Below, in pieces: positions 1-7,300 of a stretch of DNA of 7,714 bases (position 1 is its first letter; each line of letters starts with the position of its first letter). The stretch is taken from positions 1-7,714 of the forward strand of contig JAIXSD010000236.1 in the NCBI GenBank assembly GCA_027484885.1, read 5' to 3'. The position numbers were made by a program, and so were the translations under genes. The notes under the pieces are model-generated. The model saw only the letters and a program-made list of their open reading frames with translations, was not told the origin of the DNA and made no database searches. Source of the DNA: Rubrivivax sp. (GTDB lineage Bacteria > Pseudomonadota > Gammaproteobacteria > Burkholderiales > Burkholderiaceae_C).

Positions 1-1
1 T

Positions 2-154
2 ATCTGCGCTGCCATGAGTGCCAAGGAACATGGCTTCGAGCGTCATCTCAGCAAACCCGGACAGGTGCTGCAGCGTTTCTGTGGCCATGCCTTTGCCCGG
101 TTGCATGCAAGCTCTGCACAAAGTCCTGGCCCTTTCTCTGGCCTCGAAGCTTGA
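2..154 (+). pseudogene. Broken frame-2 reading frame, possible truncated immunity-gene start
   Basis: Frame 2 is open from the window edge to a TGA at 152-154, with an ATG at 14-16 giving 46 residues. It is not in the frame of the Rhs gene that follows and does not look like YD-repeat sequence. Residues near the start contain SKPGQVLQ, which resembles SKPGRVLS near the start of the immunity-like protein encoded from 1631. In both cases an H-x-(F/Y)-E lies just before it, at a similar distance from the start. The matching DNA (59-70 against 1670-1681) agrees at 10 of 12 bases. This suggests, but does not prove, the 5' remnant of a related immunity gene cut by the Rhs fragment. A competing reading is the tail of a receiver domain (HLSKP resembles the conserved K-P region). 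It could also be chance. No ribosome binding site can be judged so close to the edge. Confidence 0.3.
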
Positions 155-1628
155 ACGCACCCACCTGCCCAATGCCCTGGGTAACGGCATCATTCACAGC
201 CTGACGCAGAACCTGCGCGGCCTGCCCCTGGTGAACCGCGATGCCGGGGTGATGCAAGACCAGTACAGCTACGACGCCAACGGCAACGTCACTGCCATTG
301 CCGATCAGCAGGAAGCGGTGTTCAGTCGTGCGATGACGTATGACGATCTGGACCGGCTGTGGACGGCCAACGATCCGGGCGTCTGGGGCAATGCCACGTA
401 CACGTATGACGCGGTGGACAATCTGCGCACGGCCTCCGTCGGCCGCCGCAGCAGCACGCTGAACTACGACGGCAGCAATCGCCTGAGCAGCATCTTCACC
501 AACGGCAGCCAGACCAACTACGGCTACGACGCCCGCGGCAACATCAGCAGCAAGGACGGCCAAAGTTTTGCGTTCGATCTGGGCAACCGCCTCAGAAGCG
601 CCAGCCTGGGCGGCGGCTACACCTACGACGGCCACGGCCGCCGCTTCCGCGTGGCCAGCAGCGACGGCAGCACCCGCTTGCAGCTCTATAGCCAGGCCGG
701 CCAGATCCTCTGGGCCACCAGCAGCGGCGGGCCCCGGCCGGCGGGCAGCACGGCGTATATCTACCTGGGCGGCAAGCAGATTGCCGAGTGGGCCAGCGCC
801 GGCAACCAGACCCAGTATGTGCACACCGATGCCCTGGGCAGCCCGGTGGCGCACACGAATGCCTCAGGTGGCCTGATGAACCGCACGCGGTTTGAGCCTT
901 ATGGCTTCACGGCAGCGGGCACCAAGCCGGGACCGAACACCAGCAGCATTGGCTTCACGGGGCATGTGAATGATCCGGAGACGGATCTCGTGTACATGCA
1001 GCAGCGGTATTACGATCCCATCGCGGGCAGGTTCCTCTCCGTCGATCCGATCGTCACTGATGCCGACTCAGGCAAGGGATTCGGACGATATACGTACGTC
1101 AACAACAACCCGTACAAGTACAAGGACCCTGATGGCAAGGCGGCGATTGCGATTGCGATTCCGGTAGTCGTTGTTGGGGTTGTTGGCCACTACGTGTTGC
1201 CGGGACGTGAAGGCCGGGAGCGGAGTATTGCGAATGGCTTCAGGGCGTTGCTCAATGCCGTCAAGCCCGACGGCGATCAGAGCAAGTCAGGTGATGGAAA
1301 CGGCAAGAGTGGCGGCAATGCGGCAGATGATGCTGTCTCTGGGCTGGTTGATGGCCTATCACCTGAAGCGGGTGGGAAAAAAGGACATTTCGTTAAGCCA
1401 GGCGGTGATGCCGAGGCCGATTTGGAAGCGCTACCCGGGGAGACTGGCTCCAACGGGCAAAAAACACTCCCTGATGGAAGCGTCGCTGGCACCCACGTGT
1501 CAACCACTACTGGAGCGGCAACTCTGCATATCAACAGACCGTCAGGGAAGCGCGATGTCAAGATCAGATATCCACAACCTGAGAAGAAGCAACCACCGGA
1601 GGAAAAGCCGGAGAAGCAGGGGAGCTAG
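18..1628 (+). CDS. Rhs-family protein, C-terminal fragment with variable toxin tip
   Basis: Rhs proteins form a beta-cocoon from YD repeats that encloses a C-terminal toxin, delivered by type VI secretion or related routes. Visible here are YD-type units (YSYDANGNVTAIAD, YTYDAVDNLRTA, YGYDARGNISS, YTYDGHGRR). They are followed by the Rhs core: HTDALGSP, then YYDPIAGRFLSVDP (about residues 331-344), then YTYVNNNPYKYKDPDGK ending near residue 374. After the core comes a hydrophobic stretch (AIAIAIPVVVVGVVG), a Gly/Ser/Asp-rich linker and a tip of about 100 residues with HFVKPGGDAEAD, TLPDGS and VKIRY, then a charged Lys/Pro/Glu tail. The tip resembles a group of polymorphic-toxin C termini containing 'VKPGG...LPDG...IRY', but I cannot name its activity. 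The frame has a stop at 15-17, and recognisable Rhs sequence starts only near 180. The N-terminal thousand or so residues of a full Rhs protein are therefore absent and the start is uncertain (GTG 18 is only the first possible codon). It is probably an orphan Rhs tip module; expression is unknown. Confidence 0.85.
   Translation: MPRNMASSVISANPDRCCSVSVAMPLPGCMQALHKVLALSLASKLERTHLPNALGNGIIHSLTQNLRGLPLVNRDAGVMQDQYSYDANGNVTAIADQQEAVFSRAMTYDDLDRLWTANDPGVWGNATYTYDAVDNLRTASVGRRSSTLNYDGSNRLSSIFTNGSQTNYGYDARGNISSKDGQSFAFDLGNRLRSASLGGGYTYDGHGRRFRVASSDGSTRLQLYSQAGQILWATSSGGPRPAGSTAYIYLGGKQIAEWASAGNQTQYVHTDALGSPVAHTNASGGLMNRTRFEPYGFTAAGTKPGPNTSSIGFTGHVNDPETDLVYMQQRYYDPIAGRFLSVDPIVTDADSGKGFGRYTYVNNNPYKYKDPDGKAAIAIAIPVVVVGVVGHYVLPGREGRERSIANGFRALLNAVKPDGDQSKSGDGNGKSGGNAADDAVSGLVDGLSPEAGGKKGHFVKPGGDAEADLEALPGETGSNGQKTLPDGSVAGTHVSTTTGAATLHINRPSGKRDVKIRYPQPEKKQPPEEKPEKQGS
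1618..1624 (+). promoter_or_regulatory. Ribosome binding site supporting a GTG start
   Basis: AGGGGAG lies 6 nt before the GTG at 1631 and overlaps the last codons of the Rhs gene. It fixes the start of the immunity-like gene at GTG 1631 and implies translational coupling with the toxin gene. Confidence 0.6.
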
Positions 1629-1630
1629 GC

Positions 1631-2026
1631 GTGAAGAGAGTTCATGAATACGAAGTCTGGTCAAAGCCTGGACGTGTGCTGTCTCAAGACTTCGGGAAGG
1701 AAATCCAAGCGGATGTGTGGGCGAGCGGAATTCCTAGGGATGTGTTCCTGGGCGTGAGCAACATCCCGGATGAGTCTGACATCGCGACCTTGACGGAGAT
1801 GATTGAAAGCCGGCTAGTGGAAGAACAGCAGTTCTACGCGTTTTGCAAGTCAAACAACTTGCCTCCACGGCGTGACAACCAGACATCTGCTGCTCACTTC
1901 ATCGAGTTTGTTCGGGGATGCTGTGTTGGTTGGGTTCATATCCCTGAAGGCCCTGATGAAATCGAACTGCTGCGCCAGGTGGAGGCTGCAGTGGCGAGAT
2001 TCGATCTAGCCGTTCGTGCACCATGA
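1631..2026 (+). CDS. Putative Rhs-associated immunity protein
   Basis: This is a 131-residue, soluble, acidic protein with no signal peptide or membrane helix. It begins with a GTG two bases after the Rhs stop codon, preceded by a good ribosome binding site. Placement immediately downstream of a variable Rhs tip is the standard position of the cognate immunity gene, which neutralises the toxin in the producing cell and in kin; the role is inferred from that position. I do not recognise the family. Visible features are an N-terminal YEVWSKPGRVLSQDFG segment, a central helical stretch (DESDIATLTEMIESRLVEEQ) and a C-terminal part with FVRGCCVGWVHIPEGPDEIE. Base composition is visibly less GC-rich than the AraC and transporter genes, as is common for exchanged toxin/immunity cassettes. 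It could alternatively be an unrelated small hypothetical protein. Confidence 0.7.
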   Translation: MKRVHEYEVWSKPGRVLSQDFGKEIQADVWASGIPRDVFLGVSNIPDESDIATLTEMIESRLVEEQQFYAFCKSNNLPPRRDNQTSAAHFIEFVRGCCVGWVHIPEGPDEIELLRQVEAAVARFDLAVRAP

Positions 2027-2057
2027 CCTCTGCTTCGTGAAAAGCTCCCGTGCTCGG

Positions 2058-2102
2058 GGGGCAAGAGGGTCGGGGCAAGAGGGTCATCGGGGCAAGAGGG
2101 TC
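2058..2102 (+). repeat. Three-copy 14-bp GC-rich tandem repeat
   Basis: The unit GGGGCAAGAGGGTC occurs at 2058-2071, 2072-2085 and 2089-2102. The first two copies abut, and the third follows a 3-nt ATC spacer. All three copies are identical. The third runs directly into the left arm of the adjacent inverted repeat, so this looks like partial duplication of a repeat-element end rather than coding sequence. It lies just after the immunity-like gene. Confidence 0.75.
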
Positions 2103-2136
2103 AGGCCTTAAACCTGAAGGCAAGACCTGACCCTCT
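2095..2136. repeat. 11-bp inverted repeat (hairpin) after the Rhs cassette
   Basis: The left arm AGAGGGTCAGG (2095-2105) is the exact reverse complement of CCTGACCCTCT (2126-2136). Inside it CCTT (2106-2109) can pair with AAGG (2117-2120) around a 7-nt loop, leaving CAAGA as a bulge. The result is a stable stem with a REP-like shape. It sits between the convergent ends of the immunity-like gene and the AraC gene and could terminate or insulate transcription from either side. There is no T tract, so a classical intrinsic terminator is doubtful; a dispersed intergenic repeat is as likely. Confidence 0.6.
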
Positions 2137-2229
2137 GCTATGGCTATGACCCCATCAAACAACCGACCATCACCAGTTACGGCGAGGGCACCCTCGGCAG
2201 CCTGAGCCAGCCCACGAGCGGCTCGCGCG
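2137..2229. other. Unexplained intergenic stretch
   Basis: No convincing gene is seen. One plus-strand frame, open from 2118, reads GYDPIKQPTITSYGEGTLGS and then turns into Pro- and Arg-rich sequence that is the shadow of the AraC 3' end. The coding-like segment could be a decayed remnant of an earlier Rhs-type or other gene. The evidence is too thin to call it. Confidence 0.3.
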
Positions 2230-3174
2230 TCACCGATCCGCCCGCCGCCACTCCCCCGCCGTCGCCCCCAGATCCGCCCTCAGGCTGCGGCTCAGGTGGC
2301 TGGCGCTGGCGTAGCCGCAGTGGGCGGCGACCTGGGTCAGGCTCAGGCTGGGGCGTTCGCGCAGCAGGGCCAGGGCGCGGGCGCTGCGGCGCTGGCTGAT
2401 CCAGCCGTGCACGCTGCAGCCCAGGCTGGGGCGGAACATGCGCGCGAAGTGGAACTCGGACAGGTTCGCCTCGGCCGCCAGTTCGGCCAGGCTCAGGCCC
2501 TCGGTCTGGCCGGCGGCCAATTGCGCCTCGATCTGGTCCAGCACGCGGCGGCGTGCGGCCGGGGCCAGGCCGCCCTTGGCCAGGTGCAGGGCGCGTTCTC
2601 GTGCATGGGGCTGGGCAGCCATCAGCACCAGGTGGTCCAGCGCGGCTTCGCTGAGCTCGTGGGCCTGCAGGCGCTGCGCTGTGTCGCCCCAGTCGAGGGC
2701 GCTGACCTCTCGGCCCCAGCGGGCCAGGGCCGGTTCCTGGCCAAAGATGCGCGGGGCCAGGGTGTAGGCGCGCGGCTCGGCGTCGAGCAGGCGGACGATG
2801 CGCTGGGCCCAGGCGCTGTCGGACAGGTAGAGGTGCACAAAGCGCAGCGGGCCGGCGATCTGCCACTGCGATTCATGCTCGGCCGGCAGGATGCAAAACG
2901 TGCCCGGCTCGCCATGCGGCGCGTCCTGCGGGCTGCGCTCGCCGATCACGCGCACATCCTGGCCGCCGTGCAGGTAAACCGACAGGGTGTGGTGGCCGGG
3001 GCGCTCGTAGCCGGTGTGATCTTCACGGTTGCGCCACTGGGCCAGGCGCAGGGCGCCGCCCAGCTCGGCCTGGCGCTCCAGCTGCGCGCGCGACTGGCTC
3101 AGCACCGTGAACACCTGGGGGGGTGGGGCGGTGCCGGCGGCAGGGTCGGGCGGGGCAGTGGTGACGGCGGACAT
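2230..3174 (-). CDS. AraC-family transcriptional regulator
   Basis: This 314-residue DNA-binding regulator has a length typical of the family. The N-terminal two thirds form a cupin-like effector domain (HTLSVYLHGGQDVR, then HGEPGTFCILPAEHESQW and LRFVHLYLSD). The C-terminal 89 residues (226-314) carry two helix-turn-helix motifs. The first is SLAELAAEANLSEFHFARMF. The second is SLTQVAAHCGYASASHLSRS, followed by the family-typical LGATAGEWRR end. The ATG at 3174 opens with MSAVTTAPPDP, a disordered leader; the frame stays open far upstream, but that upstream part is the antisense shadow of the transporter gene. The Shine-Dalgarno sequence is weak. The gene is divergent from the EamA transporter gene with 123 nt between them, so the most likely target is that transporter and its own promoter (inference). 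The ligand is not predictable. Confidence 0.93.
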   Translation of the reverse strand: MSAVTTAPPDPAAGTAPPPQVFTVLSQSRAQLERQAELGGALRLAQWRNREDHTGYERPGHHTLSVYLHGGQDVRVIGERSPQDAPHGEPGTFCILPAEHESQWQIAGPLRFVHLYLSDSAWAQRIVRLLDAEPRAYTLAPRIFGQEPALARWGREVSALDWGDTAQRLQAHELSEAALDHLVLMAAQPHARERALHLAKGGLAPAARRRVLDQIEAQLAAGQTEGLSLAELAAEANLSEFHFARMFRPSLGCSVHGWISQRRSARALALLRERPSLSLTQVAAHCGYASASHLSRSLRADLGATAGEWRRADR

Positions 3175-3232
3175 GGCCTGATTCTCAGCGCCGCCGGGCT
3201 GCCGCGGCCCGGCCGGCGCGCAAAAAGCGCAG

Positions 3233-3244
3233 GATTGTGCAATC
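3233..3244. promoter_or_regulatory. Palindromic operator candidate between AraC and transporter genes
   Basis: GATTG-TG-CAATC is a perfect 5-bp inverted repeat with a 2-bp centre, in the only AT-richer part of the divergent intergenic region. Nearby, GCGC-AAAAA-GCGC (3218-3230) forms a weaker one. Either could be a binding site for the divergent regulator, but AraC proteins usually bind direct repeats, so this is tentative. No convincing -35/-10 pair was found in 3175-3297. Confidence 0.3.
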
Positions 3245-3283
3245 TCCGGCAGGGCGGGGCCGGCATGCTGCAGCCCTGATTCC

Positions 3284-3289
3284 GAGGAG
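3284..3289 (+). promoter_or_regulatory. Ribosome binding site that selects GTG 3298
   Basis: GAGGAG ends 8 nt before the GTG at 3298, an ideal spacing. It is only 2 nt from the GTG at 3292 and 17 nt from the ATG at 3307, so 3298 is the preferred start of the transporter gene. Confidence 0.65.
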
Positions 3290-3297
3290 CTGTGTTT

Positions 3298-4221
3298 GTG
3301 AATGCCATGCTGTACGCCCTGGTGGTGCTGATCTGGGGCACGACCTGGATCGCCCTGAAGTGGCAGCTGGGCGTGGTGCCCATCCCCTTGTCGATTGCCT
3401 ACCGCTTTGGCCTGGCCGCCTTGATCCTGTTCGCCTGGCTGGCCTGGCGCGGCCAGCTGCAGCGGCCGCGTGGCCGGGCCGGCCTGTGGGTGCTGGGTCA
3501 GGGCCTGTGCCTGTTCTGCTTCAACTTCGTCTGCTTTCTGAACGCCAGCGCCCTGATTCACAGCGGCCTGGTCGCCGTGGTGTTTTCCAGCTCCACGCTC
3601 TGGAACGCGCTGCTGGCGCGGCTGATTCATGGACGGCGCCTGGCGCCCCAGGTGCTGGCCGGCGGCGTGCTGGGCCTGGGGGGCTTGCTGCTGCTGTTCT
3701 GGCCCGAGATCAGCGCCCACGGCGCGAGCGCCAGCACCTTGCAAGGCCTGGCCTGGGCGTTGGGTGGCACGCTGTGTTTTTCGACCGGCAATCTGCTCTC
3801 GGCCGCCCTGCAGGGCCAGGGCCTGAAGCCGGCGCAGACCAACGCCTGGGGCATGCTGGTCGGCACCCTGCTGCTGCTCAGCTACTGCCTGCTGCAGGGC
3901 GTGCCCTTTGCCTACGAGCCGGGCTGGCGTTACAGCAGTGCGCTGCTCTACCTGGCGATCCCGGGCTCGGTGATCGGCTTCACCGCCTACCTGACCCTGG
4001 TCGGCCGCCTCGGCCCTGAGCGGGCGGCCTACAGCACGGTGCTCTTCCCGGTGGTGGCGCTCAATGTCTCGGCGCTGTTTGAGGGCTACCGCTGGACGCT
4101 GCCGGCCCTGCTGGGCCTGGCCTGCGTGATGGCGGGCAATGTGTTGGTGTTCCGAAAAAGGATGGCGAAAGCGGTGCCTCGGCCGGTACCTGCCGTTCAG
4201 CGCATTCAAACGGGGATTTGA
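3298..4221 (+). CDS. DMT-superfamily transporter with two EamA domains
   Basis: This is a 307-residue inner-membrane protein of the drug/metabolite transporter superfamily, which export or import small metabolites such as amino acids. Ten hydrophobic segments can be counted: MLYALVVLIWGTTWIALKW, then segments around SIAYRFGLAALILFAW, LWVLGQGLCLFCFNFVCF, GLVAVVFSSSTLWNALL, VLGLGGLLLLFW, GLAWALGGTLCFSTGNLL, GMLVGTLLLLSYCLLQGV, LLYLAIPGSVIGFTAYL, AYSTVLFPVVALNVSAL and LLGLACVMAGNVLVF. A short basic C-terminal tail follows. The WGTTWIALKWQLG opening and the RFGLAALILF helix are typical of EamA proteins, and the two five-helix halves match the duplicated EamA fold. The start is GTG 3298, by ribosome binding site spacing. 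The gene is divergent from the AraC-family gene, which is its likely regulator. The substrate is unknown. Confidence 0.93.
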   Translation: MNAMLYALVVLIWGTTWIALKWQLGVVPIPLSIAYRFGLAALILFAWLAWRGQLQRPRGRAGLWVLGQGLCLFCFNFVCFLNASALIHSGLVAVVFSSSTLWNALLARLIHGRRLAPQVLAGGVLGLGGLLLLFWPEISAHGASASTLQGLAWALGGTLCFSTGNLLSAALQGQGLKPAQTNAWGMLVGTLLLLSYCLLQGVPFAYEPGWRYSSALLYLAIPGSVIGFTAYLTLVGRLGPERAAYSTVLFPVVALNVSALFEGYRWTLPALLGLACVMAGNVLVFRKRMAKAVPRPVPAVQRIQTGI

Positions 4222-4385
4222 TGCAGCCAACGCTGCTGCTGTGATGAGAGATTAGGTAGGCAACTGAGATTGGGAATTTGTCAGTACGGCCCTTCTCCAT
4301 GCTGCGTGCCGCTTTAGAATGAGGGCGACATTGACACTCTTCATTGTTTCGGAAACCATACCGAACCGAAACGAAGTTATGTGTC
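4222..4385. promoter_or_regulatory. Upstream region of the NLR-like gene with weak promoter boxes
   Basis: This 164-nt gap contains no credible gene and is less GC-rich than its surroundings. A short stem GCAGC-CAAC-GCTGC (4223-4236) follows the transporter stop but has no T tract. TAGAAT at 4315-4320 matches a sigma-70 -10 box at 5 of 6 bases without a good -35. A perfect TTGACA at 4331-4336 lacks a good -10 at 16-18 nt. GAAG (4373-4376), 9 nt before the ATG at 4386, is a weak Shine-Dalgarno candidate. The promoter therefore probably lies here, but its exact position is not settled. Confidence 0.4.
4346..4372. promoter_or_regulatory. 7-bp inverted repeat just upstream of the NLR-like gene
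   Basis: GTTTCGG (4346-4352) and CCGAAAC (4366-4372) are perfect inverted arms 13 nt apart. A second CCGAA at 4361-4365 makes a direct repeat with the right arm. It lies between the TTGACA and the start codon, so it could be a repressor operator or a 5' leader hairpin near the ribosome binding site. No regulator is assigned. Confidence 0.4.
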
Positions 4386-7300
4386 ATGAAACTCAGCCGT
4401 TCTCAGGTTCAGCCCTATCTGCACAAACTCCAGGCGGAGCTGGGAACCAAGGATCATGCGCGCCTTGTGGCGCTTGCCAGCGCGCTCGATGAGCAAGCGC
4501 ATCAATTGACGGTCGCGGCTGCGTTGGCGACGGCCTTTGCCGAGAGCCGTTCGTTGGAGAGTCAGAACAAGCTGCTGGGTCAGCTGCGCGAGAGATTCAA
4601 TAATTTGGCGGAAGAAGCTGGCTTTCGTGTGCGCTGTGAGGTCACCAGCGCCCGTGCTGGCGGGGCCGACAAGCGCTTTCTTTGGTTTGAGGGCGAGACC
4701 TTGCTCGAGGTGTCGCACACCACGGATGAACTGACCCGTGTCGCAGCCAATCTGATCGAGGATCGCCAAGGGCTACCCTTACACACCGAGCCGCGCATCA
4801 GCCTGGAGGTGCTGCATCCAGGCAGCGGCCGTCCGCTCGTCCGTTGGTTCGCCAGCTATGCGCATGCTGACGAGAAAGCACGCGATCTCATCGAGCGCCT
4901 TGGCAAACGGCTCGCCAACAACCGCCACTACCACTTCGAAGCCTGGGACGATCACCAGCTGCTGGTCGGCGAAGATTGGCATGCCCAGATTCAGCAAGCG
5001 CTGCAGCAATGTCACTTGGGCGTGATGCTGCTCAGCCACGAGTTTCTGGCCAGCCGATACATCGGTCAGCACGAGTTGCCGGCATTTCGCTCCGGGCATT
5101 CGACTGGCGCGCCGGGCAAGCGAGCCATCCCCGTGGCCTTGCAAGTGATTGACTTTGCCAACACCGACCTGAAGGGGCTGGCGCAGTCTCAGATTTATCA
5201 CGACCGGGATCAGAAAGCCTATGCCCAACGCACGGGCAGCAAGCGCGATGCCTGGCTAGACGGGCTGGTCGCGCAAATGACTCAGGTGCTGGACCGCTAC
5301 GCCGACAAGCCCGCGGCGCCGAGCGCTGGCGCGGCGGCCAAGCGTTCAACGCCAGCAATTGTTGAAACATCGCCGCGAAGTGCGGCCCTGCGTTTGCTGC
5401 GGGCTCGGGACATGCTCTCGCCCGATATGGATCGCCTGCCGCACCTGATGACCGAGGTCTTGGCCAAGCCTGCCCTGCTTGATGAGCGCTTGCTGGCCAA
5501 GGACGCCCCTTCAGCAGCAGCATCAAGCGGTGACGAGGGCGGCGTGAACGTGCTGGAGCACTTGCTCGACTGGGCGCAAGACCCTGACGCGCCGCCCTTG
5601 TTTGCCTTGCTCGGTGAGTACGGCATGGGCAAGACCATCAGCTGCCAGCGCCTGGTGCGCGAGATCGAGGAGCGCCGCGAGGCGGCCCATGCGCTAGGTC
5701 AGACCACGGCCCTGCCCCAGGCCCTGTATTTTGACTTGCGCAAGCTCACGCAGTTGCGCAGCGCTGCGGTGCCCACTTTGCCGCAGGTGATTGACGAATG
5801 CGTCCAGCGCGGCTGGGCTGCGGCCTGTGAAAAACCGAGCGCTGCCGAATTGATCGAGCGGAGCCAGGCTCATGCGTTGCTCTGGGTATTCGATGGGCTG
5901 GATGAAGCGCTGGTCCATCTCAGCGAGCGCCAGGGCCAGCAGTTCACGCAGGAGCTGTTGCGTCTGCAGCCTCTGTCCGGTCACGGCTCACATCCGCTGA
6001 CCCGCGTGTTGATTTCTTGCCGCACGCACTACTTCCGCACCTTGCGTGAGCAAAACAGCCACTTCACCGGCCAAGAGCGCGGTGACCGTGCCGGCGCCGA
6101 CTACCGCGCTTTGTTGATGTTGCCCTTGGGAGAAACGCAAATCCTGGGCTATTTGCAGCATGCCTTGCCGGGCATCGATCCGCAGGCCACCCTGGCGCTG
6201 GTGCAAAGCGTGCACAACCTGGGCGAGCTGGCCGAACGGCCCTTCACGCTGCGCCTGGTGAGCGAGTTCATCCCTCAGATTGAGCATTGGCGGGCGCAAG
6301 GCCGACCGGTTTACGGCGTGACGCTGTATCAGGAGATGGTCAATCGCTGGATCGCGCGCGACAACGGCAAGCACCATCTGCGCGCCGAGCACAAGCAACT
6401 GCTGATGGCGCAGCTGGCAGCCTGGATGTGGCGCGAGGGTCAGCGCCTGATGCCCGCCGGGCAGCTGGAGACTTGGTTTCACGAATGGTTGGCCGCCGAC
6501 CCTGAGCTCCAGCGGCTCTACACCGGTGTGGGTTACGACAAGCTCGACGAAGACCTGCGCACCGCCACCTTTCTGGTGCGCGAGGACGGGCCCAACGAGG
6601 GCGGTGCCCAGGCAGGCGGTTTCCGCTTTGCCCACAGTTCCATGCAAGAGTTCTTCCTGGCGCAGCACATGTTCCGCGCCTTGCAGCTCGGTCAACGCTC
6701 AGCCTGGGCCATGCCCTTGGTCAGCCCTGAAACGCGGCAGTTCCTGGCTCAGCTGCTGCAAGCGGAAGGGCGGGCCGAGCAACTCGACACCTTGTCGGCC
6801 TGGCGTGCGCCCTACCTGGCGCTGGCCAGCGAGCAATGGTTGCGCTATGCCTTGGATGCCACGGAGCAACGCTGGCCGGCACCCACCCTGTCCGGCCTCG
6901 ACATGCAGGGCGCTGACTTGCACGGTTGGCAGTTCATCGGCCGCAGCGAGCAGGAGCCACTCAATCTGAACGCGGCCAACTTCGCGAGCTGCGAGCTGCG
7001 CGAGACCGTCTGGCGCGATGTGGTGATGAACGGCGCCGATGTTTCGGATGCGCAGCTGTGTCGCTGCGAGTGGTGGCGGGTCTGGGCTGATGGGCTGAAT
7101 GCAGACAGGGCTTTGCTGGATGGCGCTGTGTTTCGCGAGGTCCAGTGGGCAGCCAGCACATGGAAGAGGACCAGTGGGCAAGCCCCTTGGTTCTTTTACA
7201 CCGAGGCACCCGAGCCCTGGCGGGCGGGGGAGGTGCTGGACGGCGCCGGCCCCGCCTTAGGCCGAACCGGCTCGACGCCTCCGCGTCGCCTTCAAATGGG

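Noticed and set aside
48..854. Long minus-strand open frame of 268 residues opposite the Rhs gene
   Set aside because: It is an Ala/Val/Gly-rich antisense shadow of the YD repeats, whose plus-strand frame shows clear Rhs motifs; no ribosome binding site or domain supports it.
2296..3279. Plus-strand open frame of 327 residues opposite the AraC gene
   Set aside because: It is low-complexity, rich in Ala, Gly and Gln, and the minus strand encodes two clear helix-turn-helix motifs there.
3175..4230. N-terminal extension of the AraC frame to about 666 residues
   Set aside because: The extra part is Gln/Ala/Gly-rich and lies antisense to the EamA transporter; the ATG at 3174 gives a normal AraC length.
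4379..4492. Alternative ATG at 4379 for the gene before the TIR region
   Set aside because: It is in another frame and reaches a TGA after fewer than 40 codons; ATG 4386 opens the long frame.
5988..6695. Minus-strand open frame of 235 residues inside the NLR-like gene
   Set aside because: The plus strand there encodes the NACHT domain in a continuous frame; the antisense frame has no recognisable motif.
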